From the NCBI RefSeq assembly GCF_003071365.1, contig NZ_CP028960.1:2834501-2898500 (forward strand): DNA of 64,000 nt. Direction: 5' to 3'. Below, piece by piece: positions 1 to 8,742 of this stretch. Source of the DNA: Methyloceanibacter sp. wino2. Its GTDB lineage: Bacteria; Pseudomonadota; Alphaproteobacteria; Rhizobiales; Methyloligellaceae. Every line of letters starts with the position of its first letter. Positions within the stretch are counted from its first letter, which is position 1. Both the position numbers and the translations under genes were made by a program. Under the pieces are notes generated by a model. The model was not told the DNA's origin. It saw nothing but the letters and a program-made list of their open reading frames with translations, and made no database searches.

Positions 1-2
1 TC

Positions 3-755
3 ATGGCCGTCGATGCGCTGGGCGCTGATCGCGTCCACTGCATCATGCTGCCGTATGAGTACACCAGCAGCGAGAGCCTGACGGACGCGCAGCAGATCGC
101 GAAGGCGCTGGGTGTCCGCTACGACATTGTGCCGATCCATGACGGCGTCGAGGGGTTGGGCGTTTGCCTGGCGGAGATACTGGGCGGTGCGCCGGACGGC
201 TTCACGATGGAGAATCTGCAATCGCGCACACGCGGCACGCTCCTGATGGCGGTGTCGAACAAGCTCGGGCCGCTCGTGCTGACGACCGGAAATAAGTCAG
301 AGGTTTCCGTTGGTTACGCGACCTTGTACGGCGATATGAATGGTGGGTTCAATCCCATTAAGGACCTCTACAAGGGACAGGTCTACGCTCTGTCGCGCTA
401 CCGCAATCAGAACCGGCCGAAGGGATGCCTCGGGCCCGACGGCGTGATCATTCCGGAGAATGTCCTGACCAAGGACCCGTCGGCGGAACTGAAACCCGAT
501 CAGCGGGACGTGGATTCCCTGCCGCCTTATCCGGTGCTGGACGACATTCTCAATTGCCTCGTGGAGCAGGAGCTTTCCGTCCCTGAGATCGTGGAGCGCG
601 GCCACGACATCGAGACCGTGAAAAAGGTCGAGCGCATGCTCTATCTCGCCGAGTACAAGCGCCGCCAGGCTGCGCCTGGGGTCAAGATCACCGAGCGCAA
701 TTTCGGCCGCGACCGGCGCTATCCGATCACCAACAAGTTCCGCGAGACCACCTAG
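3..755 (+). CDS. nadE: NAD+ synthase, C-terminal part (gene cut by window start)
   Basis: ATP-dependent amidation of deamido-NAD to NAD+, the last step of NAD synthesis in the cytosol. The visible 250 residues carry the synthetase-domain signature of the glutamine-dependent type: TTGNKSE followed by VGYATLYGDMNGG and a conserved PIKDLYK stretch that contacts substrate. The PP-loop (SGGxDS) and any N-terminal glutaminase domain would lie upstream of the window, so the ATG at base 3 is an internal methionine and not the real start. The gene ends directly against the gltX start with no spacer, so the two are probably co-transcribed. Confidence in the family is high; whether the full protein uses glutamine or ammonia cannot be seen. 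Confidence 0.93.
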   Translation: MAVDALGADRVHCIMLPYEYTSSESLTDAQQIAKALGVRYDIVPIHDGVEGLGVCLAEILGGAPDGFTMENLQSRTRGTLLMAVSNKLGPLVLTTGNKSEVSVGYATLYGDMNGGFNPIKDLYKGQVYALSRYRNQNRPKGCLGPDGVIIPENVLTKDPSAELKPDQRDVDSLPPYPVLDDILNCLVEQELSVPEIVERGHDIETVKKVERMLYLAEYKRRQAAPGVKITERNFGRDRRYPITNKFRETT

Positions 756-2093
756 ATGAGTGTCACCGTCCGCTTCGCGCCGAGCCCCACGGGACGGCTG
801 CATGCCGGCAATATCCGCACCGCGATCATCAACGCGCTGTTCGCTTGGAAGGCCGGAGGGAAATTCATTCTGCGCCTCGACGACACGGACAAGGAACGCT
901 CGACGGAAGAGTTCGCGCGCGGCATCGAAGAGGATATCGCCTGGCTGGGCCTCGCGTGGTCCGAGAAGGTCAAGCAGTCGGACCGGCTCGCGCGGTACGA
1001 CGCGGCCGTCGAGACGCTGAAAGAGATGGGCCGTCTTTATCCGGCCTACGAGACTCCCGAAGAGCTGGAGCTCAAGCGCAAGCGTCAGCTCGCGCGCGGC
1101 AGGCCGCCCGTCTACGACCGGGCGGCGCTTGAGCTGACCGATGACGACAGGGCGGCGTTCGAGGCCGAGGGTCGCAAACCCCATTGGCGCTTCAAGCTGG
1201 AGCCGCGCGACGTGGTCTGGGAAGACCTCGTGCGGGGTCGACAGCATGTGGATGCGGGCTCCCTGTCTGATCCCGTCCTGATCCGCGGCGACGGCACGTT
1301 CCTCTACACGCTGCCGAGCGTGGTCGACGACATCGATCTTGGCATCACCCACGTCATTCGTGGCGAGGACCATGTGGCCAACACGGCCCCGCAGATTCAG
1401 CTTTTCGAGGCGCTGGGCGCGGTCGCGCCCGATTTCGGGCATCACAACCTTCTCGTGGGCGCCGAGGGGCAGGCCTTGTCGAAGCGCGACAAGTCCCTGT
1501 CCATCCAGGGCATGCGCGAGGAGGGGCTCGAACCGCTCGCCGTGGTCAGCTATGCGGCGACGATCGGCACCAGCGACCCGATTGCGCCCCACGACAGCTT
1601 GGACGTGCTCGCCGAGGCCTTCGACTTCGCAAAGCTATCGCGGGCACCGGCCCGCTTCGATGTGCACGAGTTGCGCCTGCTGAACGCCAAGCTGCTGCAT
1701 GCCTTGCCGTTCTCCGACGTTGCCGCGCGTCTCGAGGAACAGGGCGTGACCGGCGGGGAAGCGTTCTGGGACGCTGTGCGGGGCAACCTCGATGTGCTGG
1801 ACGACGCCAAGGGCTGGTGGTCCGTGGTGACGGGCCCGATCGAGCCGGTCGTTGAAGACCCGGACTTCTGCGCTGTGGCGGCGGATTTGCTGCCGTCCGA
1901 GCCGTGGGACGAGGGGACTTGGAGCGCTTGGACCGCCGACGTGAAGGCGAAGACGGGAGCGAAAGGCAAGGCCTTGTTCCACCCGTTGCGGCTGGCGTTG
2001 ACTGGCCGGCCGAATGGCCCTGAGCTCAAGCAGTTGCTGCCGTTGATCGGCCGGGAGCGGGCGCTTAAGCGCCTTCGCGGCGAGGCCGCATAG
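756..2093 (+). CDS. gltX: Glutamyl-tRNA synthetase
   Basis: Class I aminoacyl-tRNA synthetase charging tRNA-Glu (and in some alphaproteobacteria also tRNA-Gln before amidation). 445 residues, slightly shorter than the usual 465-490. The HIGH-type motif is near residue 16 as RLHAGN, and the KMSKS-type motif is LSKRDKS near residue 241. The HAGN form of the first motif resembles the second GluRS class that many alphaproteobacteria carry, so another gltX may exist elsewhere (inference). The ATG at 756 follows the nadE TAG immediately. It ends 9 bases from the convergent DUF2865 gene. Confidence 0.95.
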   Translation: MSVTVRFAPSPTGRLHAGNIRTAIINALFAWKAGGKFILRLDDTDKERSTEEFARGIEEDIAWLGLAWSEKVKQSDRLARYDAAVETLKEMGRLYPAYETPEELELKRKRQLARGRPPVYDRAALELTDDDRAAFEAEGRKPHWRFKLEPRDVVWEDLVRGRQHVDAGSLSDPVLIRGDGTFLYTLPSVVDDIDLGITHVIRGEDHVANTAPQIQLFEALGAVAPDFGHHNLLVGAEGQALSKRDKSLSIQGMREEGLEPLAVVSYAATIGTSDPIAPHDSLDVLAEAFDFAKLSRAPARFDVHELRLLNAKLLHALPFSDVAARLEEQGVTGGEAFWDAVRGNLDVLDDAKGWWSVVTGPIEPVVEDPDFCAVAADLLPSEPWDEGTWSAWTADVKAKTGAKGKALFHPLRLALTGRPNGPELKQLLPLIGRERALKRLRGEAA

Positions 2094-2102
2094 GCACGCC
2101 CG

Positions 2103-3320
2103 CTAGTTCGGGGTCGGCGCGGATTTCTTGACGAACGAAGACTGACCCTGAGGCGGGGCTTCGGACGAGGCTTGCGGCGCGGGCTGGGCCGGCGCTTGGG
2201 CTGCAGCCGGCGGTGGCTGGAAGCCCGGGGGCACGGGGACCTGCAAGCTCGGTGCGCCGTTTTGAGCCGCCTGTGGCGGCGGGGTGATCTGCAGCTCGGA
2301 CGGCGACGTGCCTCCGATATCCAGATTGAGCTGCGGCGGCGGTCCGCTCGGCTCGGGCTGCGCTTGAGGCGCCGCCGGTGCTGCTGGCGCGGCGGAAGCC
2401 TGGGTCGCGCCGTCGGCCGGCATCCCTTGCGCCCTCTTGTTCGCCGCCTCGATCTCCATGGGGTTGTACTCGGCTTTCTTGCACGAGCAGCCCTTCACGA
2501 ACTCCTTGCGGTAGCGCAGGGCCACCGGCAGATCCATGTAGGGCGAGCCGCTCAGAGAGATGGCCTGTTCGATTTCCTGGCCGGGATTTCGGTAGACATA
2601 GAGCTCGGCCGGCGCGGCGCAGCTGGCCTGGCACTTCTGCGCGTCTTGGCCGGCCTGGCTGCCGTAGGTGGAGTAGTGGATCGGGAAATAGAAGCCGTCG
2701 CAGAGGCGCACGCACACGGTCCGATAGCGGCCGTTGGGATTGATGCTGCGATAGATCGGCGTCTGGTATTCCTGGCGGGGGCCGCCGAAGAAGTCGAAGA
2801 TTCCGCCGCCTGACTGCGGCGCGCCGCTACAGCCGTTCTGCTGCATGGCGCGCTGGAGTTCCTGCTGCCGCCGCCGGTTGCCGCCGCCCCCTAGGGAGGC
2901 GCGCTGCGCCTGCAGGCGTTCGACATGGCGCCGCGCGTCCTCGACGCGGGCATTGAGGCTGAGACAGCGCGGCGTCCGCTTCAGCGCCCGCCCAAAGATG
3001 AGCATGCGTTCATAGCAGCCGGCCCGGTCCATTTCCGACTTCACGGCCCGGTGCGCCTGTGTCGCTTGGTTGATTTCCTGATTGAGCGAGATCAGCTCAG
3101 GATTGTTGCCGCCGCCGCCGCTGGCCGCATCCAGTTCCTGCTGCAGCTGCATGCAGCGGATATCCTGCTCGGACTGGGCGAAGCCGTCGCCGGAGAGCGT
3201 CAGGCAGCCGAGCGCCAGCACGCCCAGGCCGGCAATGGCCCGCGCTGCAAAAGGCGCCGGATGCGCCGCGCTTGGCGCGAAAACACGCCGAAAACCGCGA
3301 TGGATCCTCACGACGGTCAA
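2103..3320 (-). CDS. DUF2865 domain protein, probably exported
   Basis: Unknown function. About 405 residues if the TTG at 3320 is used; a GTG at 3311 is an alternative. An N-terminal hydrophobic stretch (IAGLGVLALGCLTLSGDGFAQ) looks like a signal peptide preceded by a basic extension. The core holds the DUF2865 pattern: VCVRLCDGFYFPI, then STYGS, CQASC, LYVYRNPGQ and a final CSCK, with cysteines spaced as in that family. The N-terminal half is predicted helical with Gln/Arg runs, and the C-terminal 130 residues are Pro/Ala/Gln rich. Known only as a conserved envelope protein of Hyphomicrobiales. It converges on gltX and diverges from cysS. Confidence 0.85.
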   Translation of the reverse strand: MTVVRIHRGFRRVFAPSAAHPAPFAARAIAGLGVLALGCLTLSGDGFAQSEQDIRCMQLQQELDAASGGGGNNPELISLNQEINQATQAHRAVKSEMDRAGCYERMLIFGRALKRTPRCLSLNARVEDARRHVERLQAQRASLGGGGNRRRQQELQRAMQQNGCSGAPQSGGGIFDFFGGPRQEYQTPIYRSINPNGRYRTVCVRLCDGFYFPIHYSTYGSQAGQDAQKCQASCAAPAELYVYRNPGQEIEQAISLSGSPYMDLPVALRYRKEFVKGCSCKKAEYNPMEIEAANKRAQGMPADGATQASAAPAAPAAPQAQPEPSGPPPQLNLDIGGTSPSELQITPPPQAAQNGAPSLQVPVPPGFQPPPAAAQAPAQPAPQASSEAPPQGQSSFVKKSAPTPN

Positions 3321-3401
3321 TCCAATCCTTGGGGAAACCTCAATTGCACATTATGCGCGCAAAGAATCTTCGGTCAATGCGGCATGAATAAGATGGTTTG
3401 C

Positions 3402-3430
3402 TTGACGATTTGGCGGTTTGCCGCCATAAG
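3402..3430 (+). promoter_or_regulatory. Possible promoter in the DUF2865-cysS gap
   Basis: The 263-base gap between the divergent DUF2865 and cysS genes is visibly AT-richer than its surroundings. It contains TTGACG, then 17 bases, then CATAAG, a fair match to a housekeeping-sigma promoter pointing toward cysS. The spacer holds a small TGGCGG/CCGCCA hairpin (3411-3426). The distance to the cysS start is about 150 bases, which is long. This is a pattern match only, and no RNA motif was recognised in the leader. Confidence 0.3.
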
Positions 3431-3583
3431 CGGGACCAAGATGATGAACCCGCAATCGAACCTTAGCATTTCTGGCTGCATTATTCCGCGCTAGCAAAAT
3501 AGCTCGCACGGGTCGTCCTCTTTTTATTTATCCATCCATCTCCGACGAACATCCGGCGGGCCTCAAGCCGAAGGGCCTAGTCA

Positions 3584-4984
3584 GTGTCGCTTACGATTTA
3601 CAATACGCTCACCCGCAGCAAGGAGGCTTTCACGCCTCTCGATCCGCGCAATGTGCGCCTCTATGTCTGCGGGCCGACCGTCTACGACTACGCGCATATC
3701 GGTAATGCGCGCCCCGTCATCGTGTTCGACGTGCTGTTCCGCTTGCTGCGGCACCTCTACGGGCCCGATCATGTGACCTATGTCCGCAACATCACGGACG
3801 TGGACGACAAGATCAACGCGCGCGCGGCCCGCGACTATCCGGACCTGCCGCTGAACGAAGCGATCCGCAAGGTTACCGAGCAGACCGAGGCGCAGTTCCA
3901 CGCGGACATGCACGCCCTCGGGGCGCTCGACCCCACGGTCGAGCCGCGCGCGACCGAGCACATCGAGCAGATGCGCACCATGATCGACCGCCTGATCGCC
4001 AAGGGCAGCGCCTATGTTGCCGAGGGCCACGTGCTCTTCAGCGTCTCGTCGATGCCGGATTACGGGAAGCTCTCCGGCCGATCCGTGGATGAGATGATTG
4101 CGGGCGCGCGGGTCGAGGTCGCGCCCTTCAAGAAGGACCCCATGGATTTCGTGTTGTGGAAGCCGTCGAAGCCCGGCGAGCCGTCCTGGCCGTCGCCGGG
4201 GGGCATCGAGACGCCCGGACGACCAGGCTGGCACATCGAGTGCTCGGCCATGTCCGCCGCGCATCTCGGCGAGGTGTTCGACATCCATGGCGGCGGGATT
4301 GATCTCGCCTTTCCGCACCACGAGAACGAGATCGCTCAGTCGCGCTGCGCCCACGGCACCGACATCATGGCGCAGGTGTGGATGCATAACGGCTTCCTGC
4401 AGGTGGAAGGCGAGAAGATGTCGAAGAGCCTCGGCAACTTCGTCACCGTGCACGAGCTGCTGACCGGGTGGCAGGGCTATGCCTGGCCGGGCGAGGCGCT
4501 CCGGTTCAACATGTTCCGCACCCATTATCGCCAGCCGCTCGACTGGACGTTTGTCAGTCTCGACGAGGCCCACAAGACGCTGTGGGATTGGTACGGGGAC
4601 GTCGAGGCCCACGAGCCCGCGTCCGAAGTCCCGCAGGCGATCGTCGATGCGCTGTCGGACGATTTGAACACGCCGAAGGTCATCGCCGAGTTGCACAAGC
4701 TTCATGGCGCCAAAGAGTTTGCGGCGCTTAGGTCCGCGCTCGGCTTCCTCGGCTTTTCCGGACAGCGTGCCAATATCGAGCGCAAGAGCCTGCACGGCGG
4801 CGACCAGGTGGACGCTGCTGCCGTGGATCTGCTGATCGCAGGCCGGCTCGAAGCCCGCAAAGCAAAAGATTTCGCCGAAGCCGACCGCATTCGCGACGAG
4901 CTGCAGGCCATGGGCATCGTCTTGATGGACGCGAAGGACCCGGATACGGGCGAGCTGAAAACGACCTGGGAGGTGGCGCGATGA
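3584..4984 (+). CDS. cysS: Cysteinyl-tRNA synthetase
   Basis: Charges tRNA-Cys in the cytosol. 466 residues, normal for the family. The zinc-binding Cys29 sits in YVCGPTVYD, the HIGN motif begins at His38, later zinc ligands lie in the WHIECSAM and FPHHENE regions, and KMSKS starts near Lys278. The start is a GTG at 3584. Its final codons overlap the next gene by ATGA, indicating translational coupling to the GNAT gene. High confidence. Confidence 0.96.
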   Translation: MSLTIYNTLTRSKEAFTPLDPRNVRLYVCGPTVYDYAHIGNARPVIVFDVLFRLLRHLYGPDHVTYVRNITDVDDKINARAARDYPDLPLNEAIRKVTEQTEAQFHADMHALGALDPTVEPRATEHIEQMRTMIDRLIAKGSAYVAEGHVLFSVSSMPDYGKLSGRSVDEMIAGARVEVAPFKKDPMDFVLWKPSKPGEPSWPSPGGIETPGRPGWHIECSAMSAAHLGEVFDIHGGGIDLAFPHHENEIAQSRCAHGTDIMAQVWMHNGFLQVEGEKMSKSLGNFVTVHELLTGWQGYAWPGEALRFNMFRTHYRQPLDWTFVSLDEAHKTLWDWYGDVEAHEPASEVPQAIVDALSDDLNTPKVIAELHKLHGAKEFAALRSALGFLGFSGQRANIERKSLHGGDQVDAAAVDLLIAGRLEARKAKDFAEADRIRDELQAMGIVLMDAKDPDTGELKTTWEVAR

Positions 4985-5487
4985 GTGCCGAAGCCAATCC
5001 GCAACTCGCGCTGCGGCCCATGTTGCCCGGCGAGGCGCCGTTGCTGGCGGAGATCTTTCGCGCGAGCATCATGGAGTTGACCCAGGACGAGTACGAAGTC
5101 GAGCAGCAGGAAGCCTGGATCGCGTCCGCGAACGACGAGGATGCTTTCGCCAAGACCGTTGCCGGCCACACGACGATCGTCGCGACCATGGGCGGATCGC
5201 CGGTAGGCTTTGCCTCGCTCGAGACGGACAACAAGGTCGGGTTCCTTTACGTGCACCCCGCGGCGGTGGAACGCGGCGTCGGCACGTTGCTGGCCGATGC
5301 GCTGGAGAAGATCGCGGCTGGCCGGGGCGCCAAGGACTTGAGCGTGGACGCCAGCGACAGCGCCTTCGATTTCTTCAACAAGCGCGGTTATACCGCACAG
5401 CAGCGCAACAGCGTCCGGTGTGGCGACGAGTGGCTGTCCAATACGACGATGAAAAAGACCCTGCCAGGGCCGGAGACCGTGCAATGA
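4981..5487 (+). CDS. GNAT-family N-acetyltransferase
   Basis: 168 residues with the GNAT fold signature. The acetyl-CoA loop is [11 protein letters not shown] near residue 98, preceded by the strand [10 protein letters not shown] and followed by the FFNKRGYT motif that usually ends the domain. The substrate is unknown: GNAT proteins acetylate amines on proteins, antibiotics or metabolites, and nothing here decides among them. The start overlaps cysS by four bases (ATGA) and the end overlaps the start of the next small gene in the same way, so the three are probably one transcriptional unit. Confidence 0.88.
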   Translation: MSAEANPQLALRPMLPGEAPLLAEIFRASIMELTQDEYEVEQQEAWIASANDEDAFAKTVAGHTTIVATMGGSPVGFASLETDNKVGFLYVHPAAVERGVGTLLADALEKIAAGRGAKDLSVDASDSAFDFFNKRGYTAQQRNSVRCGDEWLSNTTMKKTLPGPETVQ

Positions 5488-5606
5488 GCGACTTCCTCAA
5501 AGACACCCCGTTCAAGGGCTCGAAGGGCGTTTACCTCGTGATCAAACTGGCGGTGCTCGTGTTGGCCGTGCTGCTCGCGCTGCGCTTCGTCTTCGGTGTG
5601 GTGTAG
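5484..5606 (+). CDS. 40-residue single-pass membrane protein
   Basis: A small gene starting at an ATG that overlaps the TGA of the GNAT gene (ATGA). The product begins [15 protein letters not shown] and ends in one hydrophobic helix (LVIKLAVLVLAVLLALRFVF) that reaches almost to the C-terminus, so a single-pass inner-membrane microprotein is expected. Function unknown. Its tight overlap with the upstream gene and position three bases before cimA support a real translated gene and not a chance frame. Confidence 0.65.
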   Translation: MSDFLKDTPFKGSKGVYLVIKLAVLVLAVLLALRFVFGVV

Positions 5607-5609
5607 GTC

Positions 5610-7211
5610 ATGACACGCGAAACTCTTTCCCTGTACGACACAACCTTGCGGGACGGCGCCCAGACCCACGGCGTCGACTTCTCGCTCGAGGACAAGTTGC
5701 TGATCGCCGAGCAGCTCGACAAGCTCGGTCTCGACTATGTCGAGGCCGGCTATCCGGGCGCGAACCCTATCGATACGGAACTCTTTTCCAAGGACCGCAA
5801 ACTCGGCGCCAAGGTCACGGCCTTTGGCATGACGAAGCGGCCGGGGCGGTCGATCTCCAACGATCCCGGCTTCCAGGCGCTTCTCGCGGCCGAGGCGGAT
5901 GCGATCTGTCTTGTAGGCAAGACGTGGGACTTCCATGTGGATGTCGCGCTCGGGATCACGCTCGAGGAGAATCTCGCGGGCATCAAGGAGTCCGTCGAGG
6001 CGGTCGTCGCGTCGGGACGCGAAGCGCTGCTGGACTGCGAGCATTTCTTCGACGGCTACAAAGCCAATCCCGGCTACGCGCTTGAATGCGCCAAGACCGC
6101 TTATGACGCGGGCGCACGCTGGATCGTGCTGTGCGACACCAATGGCGGCACCTTGCCTGAAGAGGTCGAGGCGATCGTGACGGACGTCGTGGCGCGCATC
6201 CCGGGCGATCATGTCGGCATCCATGTGCACAACGACACCGACAACGGCGTTGCCAATTCGCTGGCGGCGGTGCGCGCCGGCGCGCGGCAGATCCAGGGCA
6301 CGCTGAACGGCGTCGGCGAGCGCTGCGGTAACGCCAACCTGACGTCGATCATTCCCACGCTGCTGCTCAAGAGCGGATATGCGGATCGCTTCGAAACGAA
6401 CATCTCGCCGGAGAAGCTCAGCACACTGACTCATGCCTCGCGCGTTCTGGACGAGATGCTGAATCAGGCTCCCGACCGGCATGCGCCGTATGTTGGCGAG
6501 GCGGCGTTCGCGCACAAAGGCGGGATTCACGTCTCGGCCGTGAAGAAGGATCCGCGCACCTATGAACACGTGCCGCCGGATAGCGTCGGTAATGTGCGCA
6601 AGCTGCTGGTGTCCAACCAGGGCGGCCGGTCGAACATTCTGGCGCAGCTCGAGAGCATCGGTCTGACCGTGTCCAAGGACGATCCCCGGGTCGGCCGTCT
6701 TGTGGATCTGGTGAAGGAACGCGAGGCTGTTGGCTACGCCTATGAAGCGGCGGAAGCCTCGTTCGAACTCCTGGCGCGGCGCATGCTCGAAACCGTGCCC
6801 CAGTTCTTCGATGTCGACTCGTTCCGCGTCATGGTCGAGCGCCGCCACAACGCACTCGGTGAGCTGGTGACAGTCTCGGAAGCGACGGTGAAGGCCCGCA
6901 TCGACGGCAACTCGGTGATGTCGGTGGGCGAGGGCAACGGCCCAATCAATGCCCTCGACAATGCGCTCCGCAAAGATCTCGGTCCGTATCAGAGCTATAT
7001 CGATGATCTGAAGCTCGTGGACTACAAGGTCCGTATCCTGACCGGGGGCACGGACGCGGTCACGCGGGTTCTGGTCGAGAGCCGCGACGGCGAGGGGCGC
7101 CGCTGGTTCACGGTCGGCGTATCGCCGAATATCGTCGATGCATCCTTTGAGGCGCTGCTCGACTCGATCAACTACAAGCTGATCCGCGACGGCGCGCCGG
7201 CACCTTCCTAG
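5610..7211 (+). CDS. cimA: (R)-citramalate synthase
   Basis: Condenses acetyl-CoA with pyruvate to citramalate, starting the threonine-independent route to 2-oxobutyrate and isoleucine. 533 residues. The HMGL-like catalytic barrel opens with LYDTTLRDGAQ, and HVHNDTDNG supplies the metal-binding histidines. A C-terminal LeuA-type allosteric domain begins near residue 400. Length and the GAQTHGVDFS start favour CimA over 2-isopropylmalate or homocitrate synthase, but substrate choice between these relatives is inferred from similarity. It ends convergently 10 bases from the LOG gene. Confidence 0.9.
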   Translation: MTRETLSLYDTTLRDGAQTHGVDFSLEDKLLIAEQLDKLGLDYVEAGYPGANPIDTELFSKDRKLGAKVTAFGMTKRPGRSISNDPGFQALLAAEADAICLVGKTWDFHVDVALGITLEENLAGIKESVEAVVASGREALLDCEHFFDGYKANPGYALECAKTAYDAGARWIVLCDTNGGTLPEEVEAIVTDVVARIPGDHVGIHVHNDTDNGVANSLAAVRAGARQIQGTLNGVGERCGNANLTSIIPTLLLKSGYADRFETNISPEKLSTLTHASRVLDEMLNQAPDRHAPYVGEAAFAHKGGIHVSAVKKDPRTYEHVPPDSVGNVRKLLVSNQGGRSNILAQLESIGLTVSKDDPRVGRLVDLVKEREAVGYAYEAAEASFELLARRMLETVPQFFDVDSFRVMVERRHNALGELVTVSEATVKARIDGNSVMSVGEGNGPINALDNALRKDLGPYQSYIDDLKLVDYKVRILTGGTDAVTRVLVESRDGEGRRWFTVGVSPNIVDASFEALLDSINYKLIRDGAPAPS

Positions 7212-7221
7212 AACTCTTTGC

Positions 7222-7836
7222 CTAGAGCTTTTCGACTACGCGATAACCGGGCTCGGGCTCTGCTTCCATCTCCGCGAGCAAGCGGTGGATGACGGGCAGT
7301 ACGTCCTCCGCGCTGTCGGCCACGCTCATCTTGAGCTCGAAGCCGGAGCGAATGAAGTTGTGCTCCATCATCCGGTCGAAGAGTTCCAGCAACGGATCCC
7401 AGAAGCCGTGAATGTTCACCAGCACAATCGGCTTTTTGTGCTGTCCGAGCTGCGACCAGGTGAGCTGCTCGACGAACTCCTCGAGCGTGCCGATGCCGCC
7501 GGGCAGGGCAACGAAGGCGTCGGACATCTCGTACATGAGGTGCTTGCGCTCGTGCATAGTGTCGACGATGTGCAACTCGTGCACGTCGACGAGCATGCGT
7601 TCGCGGTCGTGAAGGAATTCGGGCATAATGCCGGTGACGTGGCCGCCGCTGTTAATGACCGAGCGGGCCACAATGCCCATGAGCCCCAAGTCTCCGCCGC
7701 CATAGACAAGGTTGGTTCCGGCTTCCGCCAGCGCTTCTCCCAGCGCGCGGGCCGCTTCCGTGAAGGCCGGATTCTGTCCGGCGCCGGACCCGCAATAGAC
7801 GCAGATGGTCTCAACTTTTCCGCGATGTTGGGTCAT
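7222..7836 (-). CDS. LOG family protein (cytokinin riboside 5'-monophosphate phosphoribohydrolase type)
   Basis: 204 residues with a Rossmann fold and the LOG signature PGGIGTLEE at residues 112-120, plus GGGDLGLMG near residue 46. Family members hydrolyse nucleoside 5'-monophosphates to base and ribose phosphate: cytokinin activation in plants, probably general nucleotide turnover in bacteria. In the ancestral naming these were TIGR00730 lysine-decarboxylase-like proteins, although they do not decarboxylate lysine. The ATG at 7836 is used. It is a single gene converging on cimA. Confidence 0.9.
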   Translation of the reverse strand: MTQHRGKVETICVYCGSGAGQNPAFTEAARALGEALAEAGTNLVYGGGDLGLMGIVARSVINSGGHVTGIMPEFLHDRERMLVDVHELHIVDTMHERKHLMYEMSDAFVALPGGIGTLEEFVEQLTWSQLGQHKKPIVLVNIHGFWDPLLELFDRMMEHNFIRSGFELKMSVADSAEDVLPVIHRLLAEMEAEPEPGYRVVEKL

Positions 7837-8069
7837 GAAAGCTCCTGCGGCATGCCCCCTAAGGCGGCTGGTTGTTTGCCGGCATCTGGCATCGGCTCGG
7901 GTGAATCGTCAAGAATCCGAGTGGCATATGCTTCTTGCCGATCGGTGTGGCAGTGGCGTGAACGATTGGATAGGGTTCAGCCCGGCAGGGCGGCTTGTGG
8001 CGCGATCACCGCGACAGTGCCGCCGCAACAACAGACCGAAACGGTTGAGCGAACGAGGAAACAAGTACA

Positions 8070-8528
8070 ATGAATGCGTTCAGAATACTCGCAGGTGTGG
8101 CCGCGATGGCCGCCACGGTGTGTCTCTTCCAGGGCACCGGGGCCCTGGCGGAGGACGCCGCGCCGGACGCCGATGTGGTCGGGTCCGCATCGTCGGCCTC
8201 TCACAAGGCGCCGATCAAGGTGGATGTCGTCGACTACAAGCGCGGGGAGGACGGTCCCGGAACCTTGAAGATGTCGGGCAAGGCCATCCCGGGCCTCGAC
8301 CTACACATCTTCGTAGACGGCCGGCCCTTCGCGTTGGTGAAGGTGCCGGAAGGCGAGAGCACGTGGAGCACCGAGGATGAGATCCAGCTGGATGACGCCG
8401 TGCATCTGGTGCGAGTCCAGCAGTTCGACGAGAAGACCCAAATGCCCGCCGCGACCGCGATGTTCCGGCTGAAGCTCACCCCGCCGAATCCGGAGGATTT
8501 GGCCGCTCCGCCGCCCCGTCCTGAGTAA
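8070..8528 (+). CDS. Exported hypothetical protein
   Basis: 152 residues. It begins with a clear Sec signal peptide (hydrophobic stretch ILAGVAAMAATVCLF, likely cleavage after GTGALA). The mature part, with VVDYKRGEDGPGTLKMSGKA and FVDGRPFALVKV, looks like a short all-beta Ig-like domain, then a Pro-rich tail. No enzyme motif. The family is not recognised. It is a single gene followed by a clear hairpin terminator. Confidence 0.7.
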   Translation: MNAFRILAGVAAMAATVCLFQGTGALAEDAAPDADVVGSASSASHKAPIKVDVVDYKRGEDGPGTLKMSGKAIPGLDLHIFVDGRPFALVKVPEGESTWSTEDEIQLDDAVHLVRVQQFDEKTQMPAATAMFRLKLTPPNPEDLAAPPPRPE

Positions 8529-8602
8529 CGGGTACCCCGGCGGACTTGCGGTCAGCGGGCTTGGCGCTGGGCCGCACGCGGGCTATATCGATAGGCATGG
8601 AG

Positions 8603-8629
8603 GGGGCGGCCGTGAAGGCTGCCCCTTTT
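8603..8629 (+). terminator. Rho-independent terminator
   Basis: A 9-bp stem (8603-8611 with 8617-8625, one G-U pair), a five-base loop GTGAA, then TTTT at 8626-8629. It lies 75 bases after the exported hypothetical gene and before the ABC exporter, so it separates the two transcription units. Confidence 0.75.
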
Positions 8630-8742
8630 CCGATGCGCGACCGACCCCGCCCACTTTAGCGGCCGCGGCCTCGCGCCTTGAGCATCCAACCGGTACAAGC
8701 GAGAGCGCGGCGCGATAGACCGTTGAAAGTAAAGCCGTTTTT

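Noticed and set aside
3321-3583. Riboswitch or T-box leader before cysS
   Set aside because: Only a small hairpin is present; no T-box or S-box sequence elements were found, and such leaders are not typical for this order.
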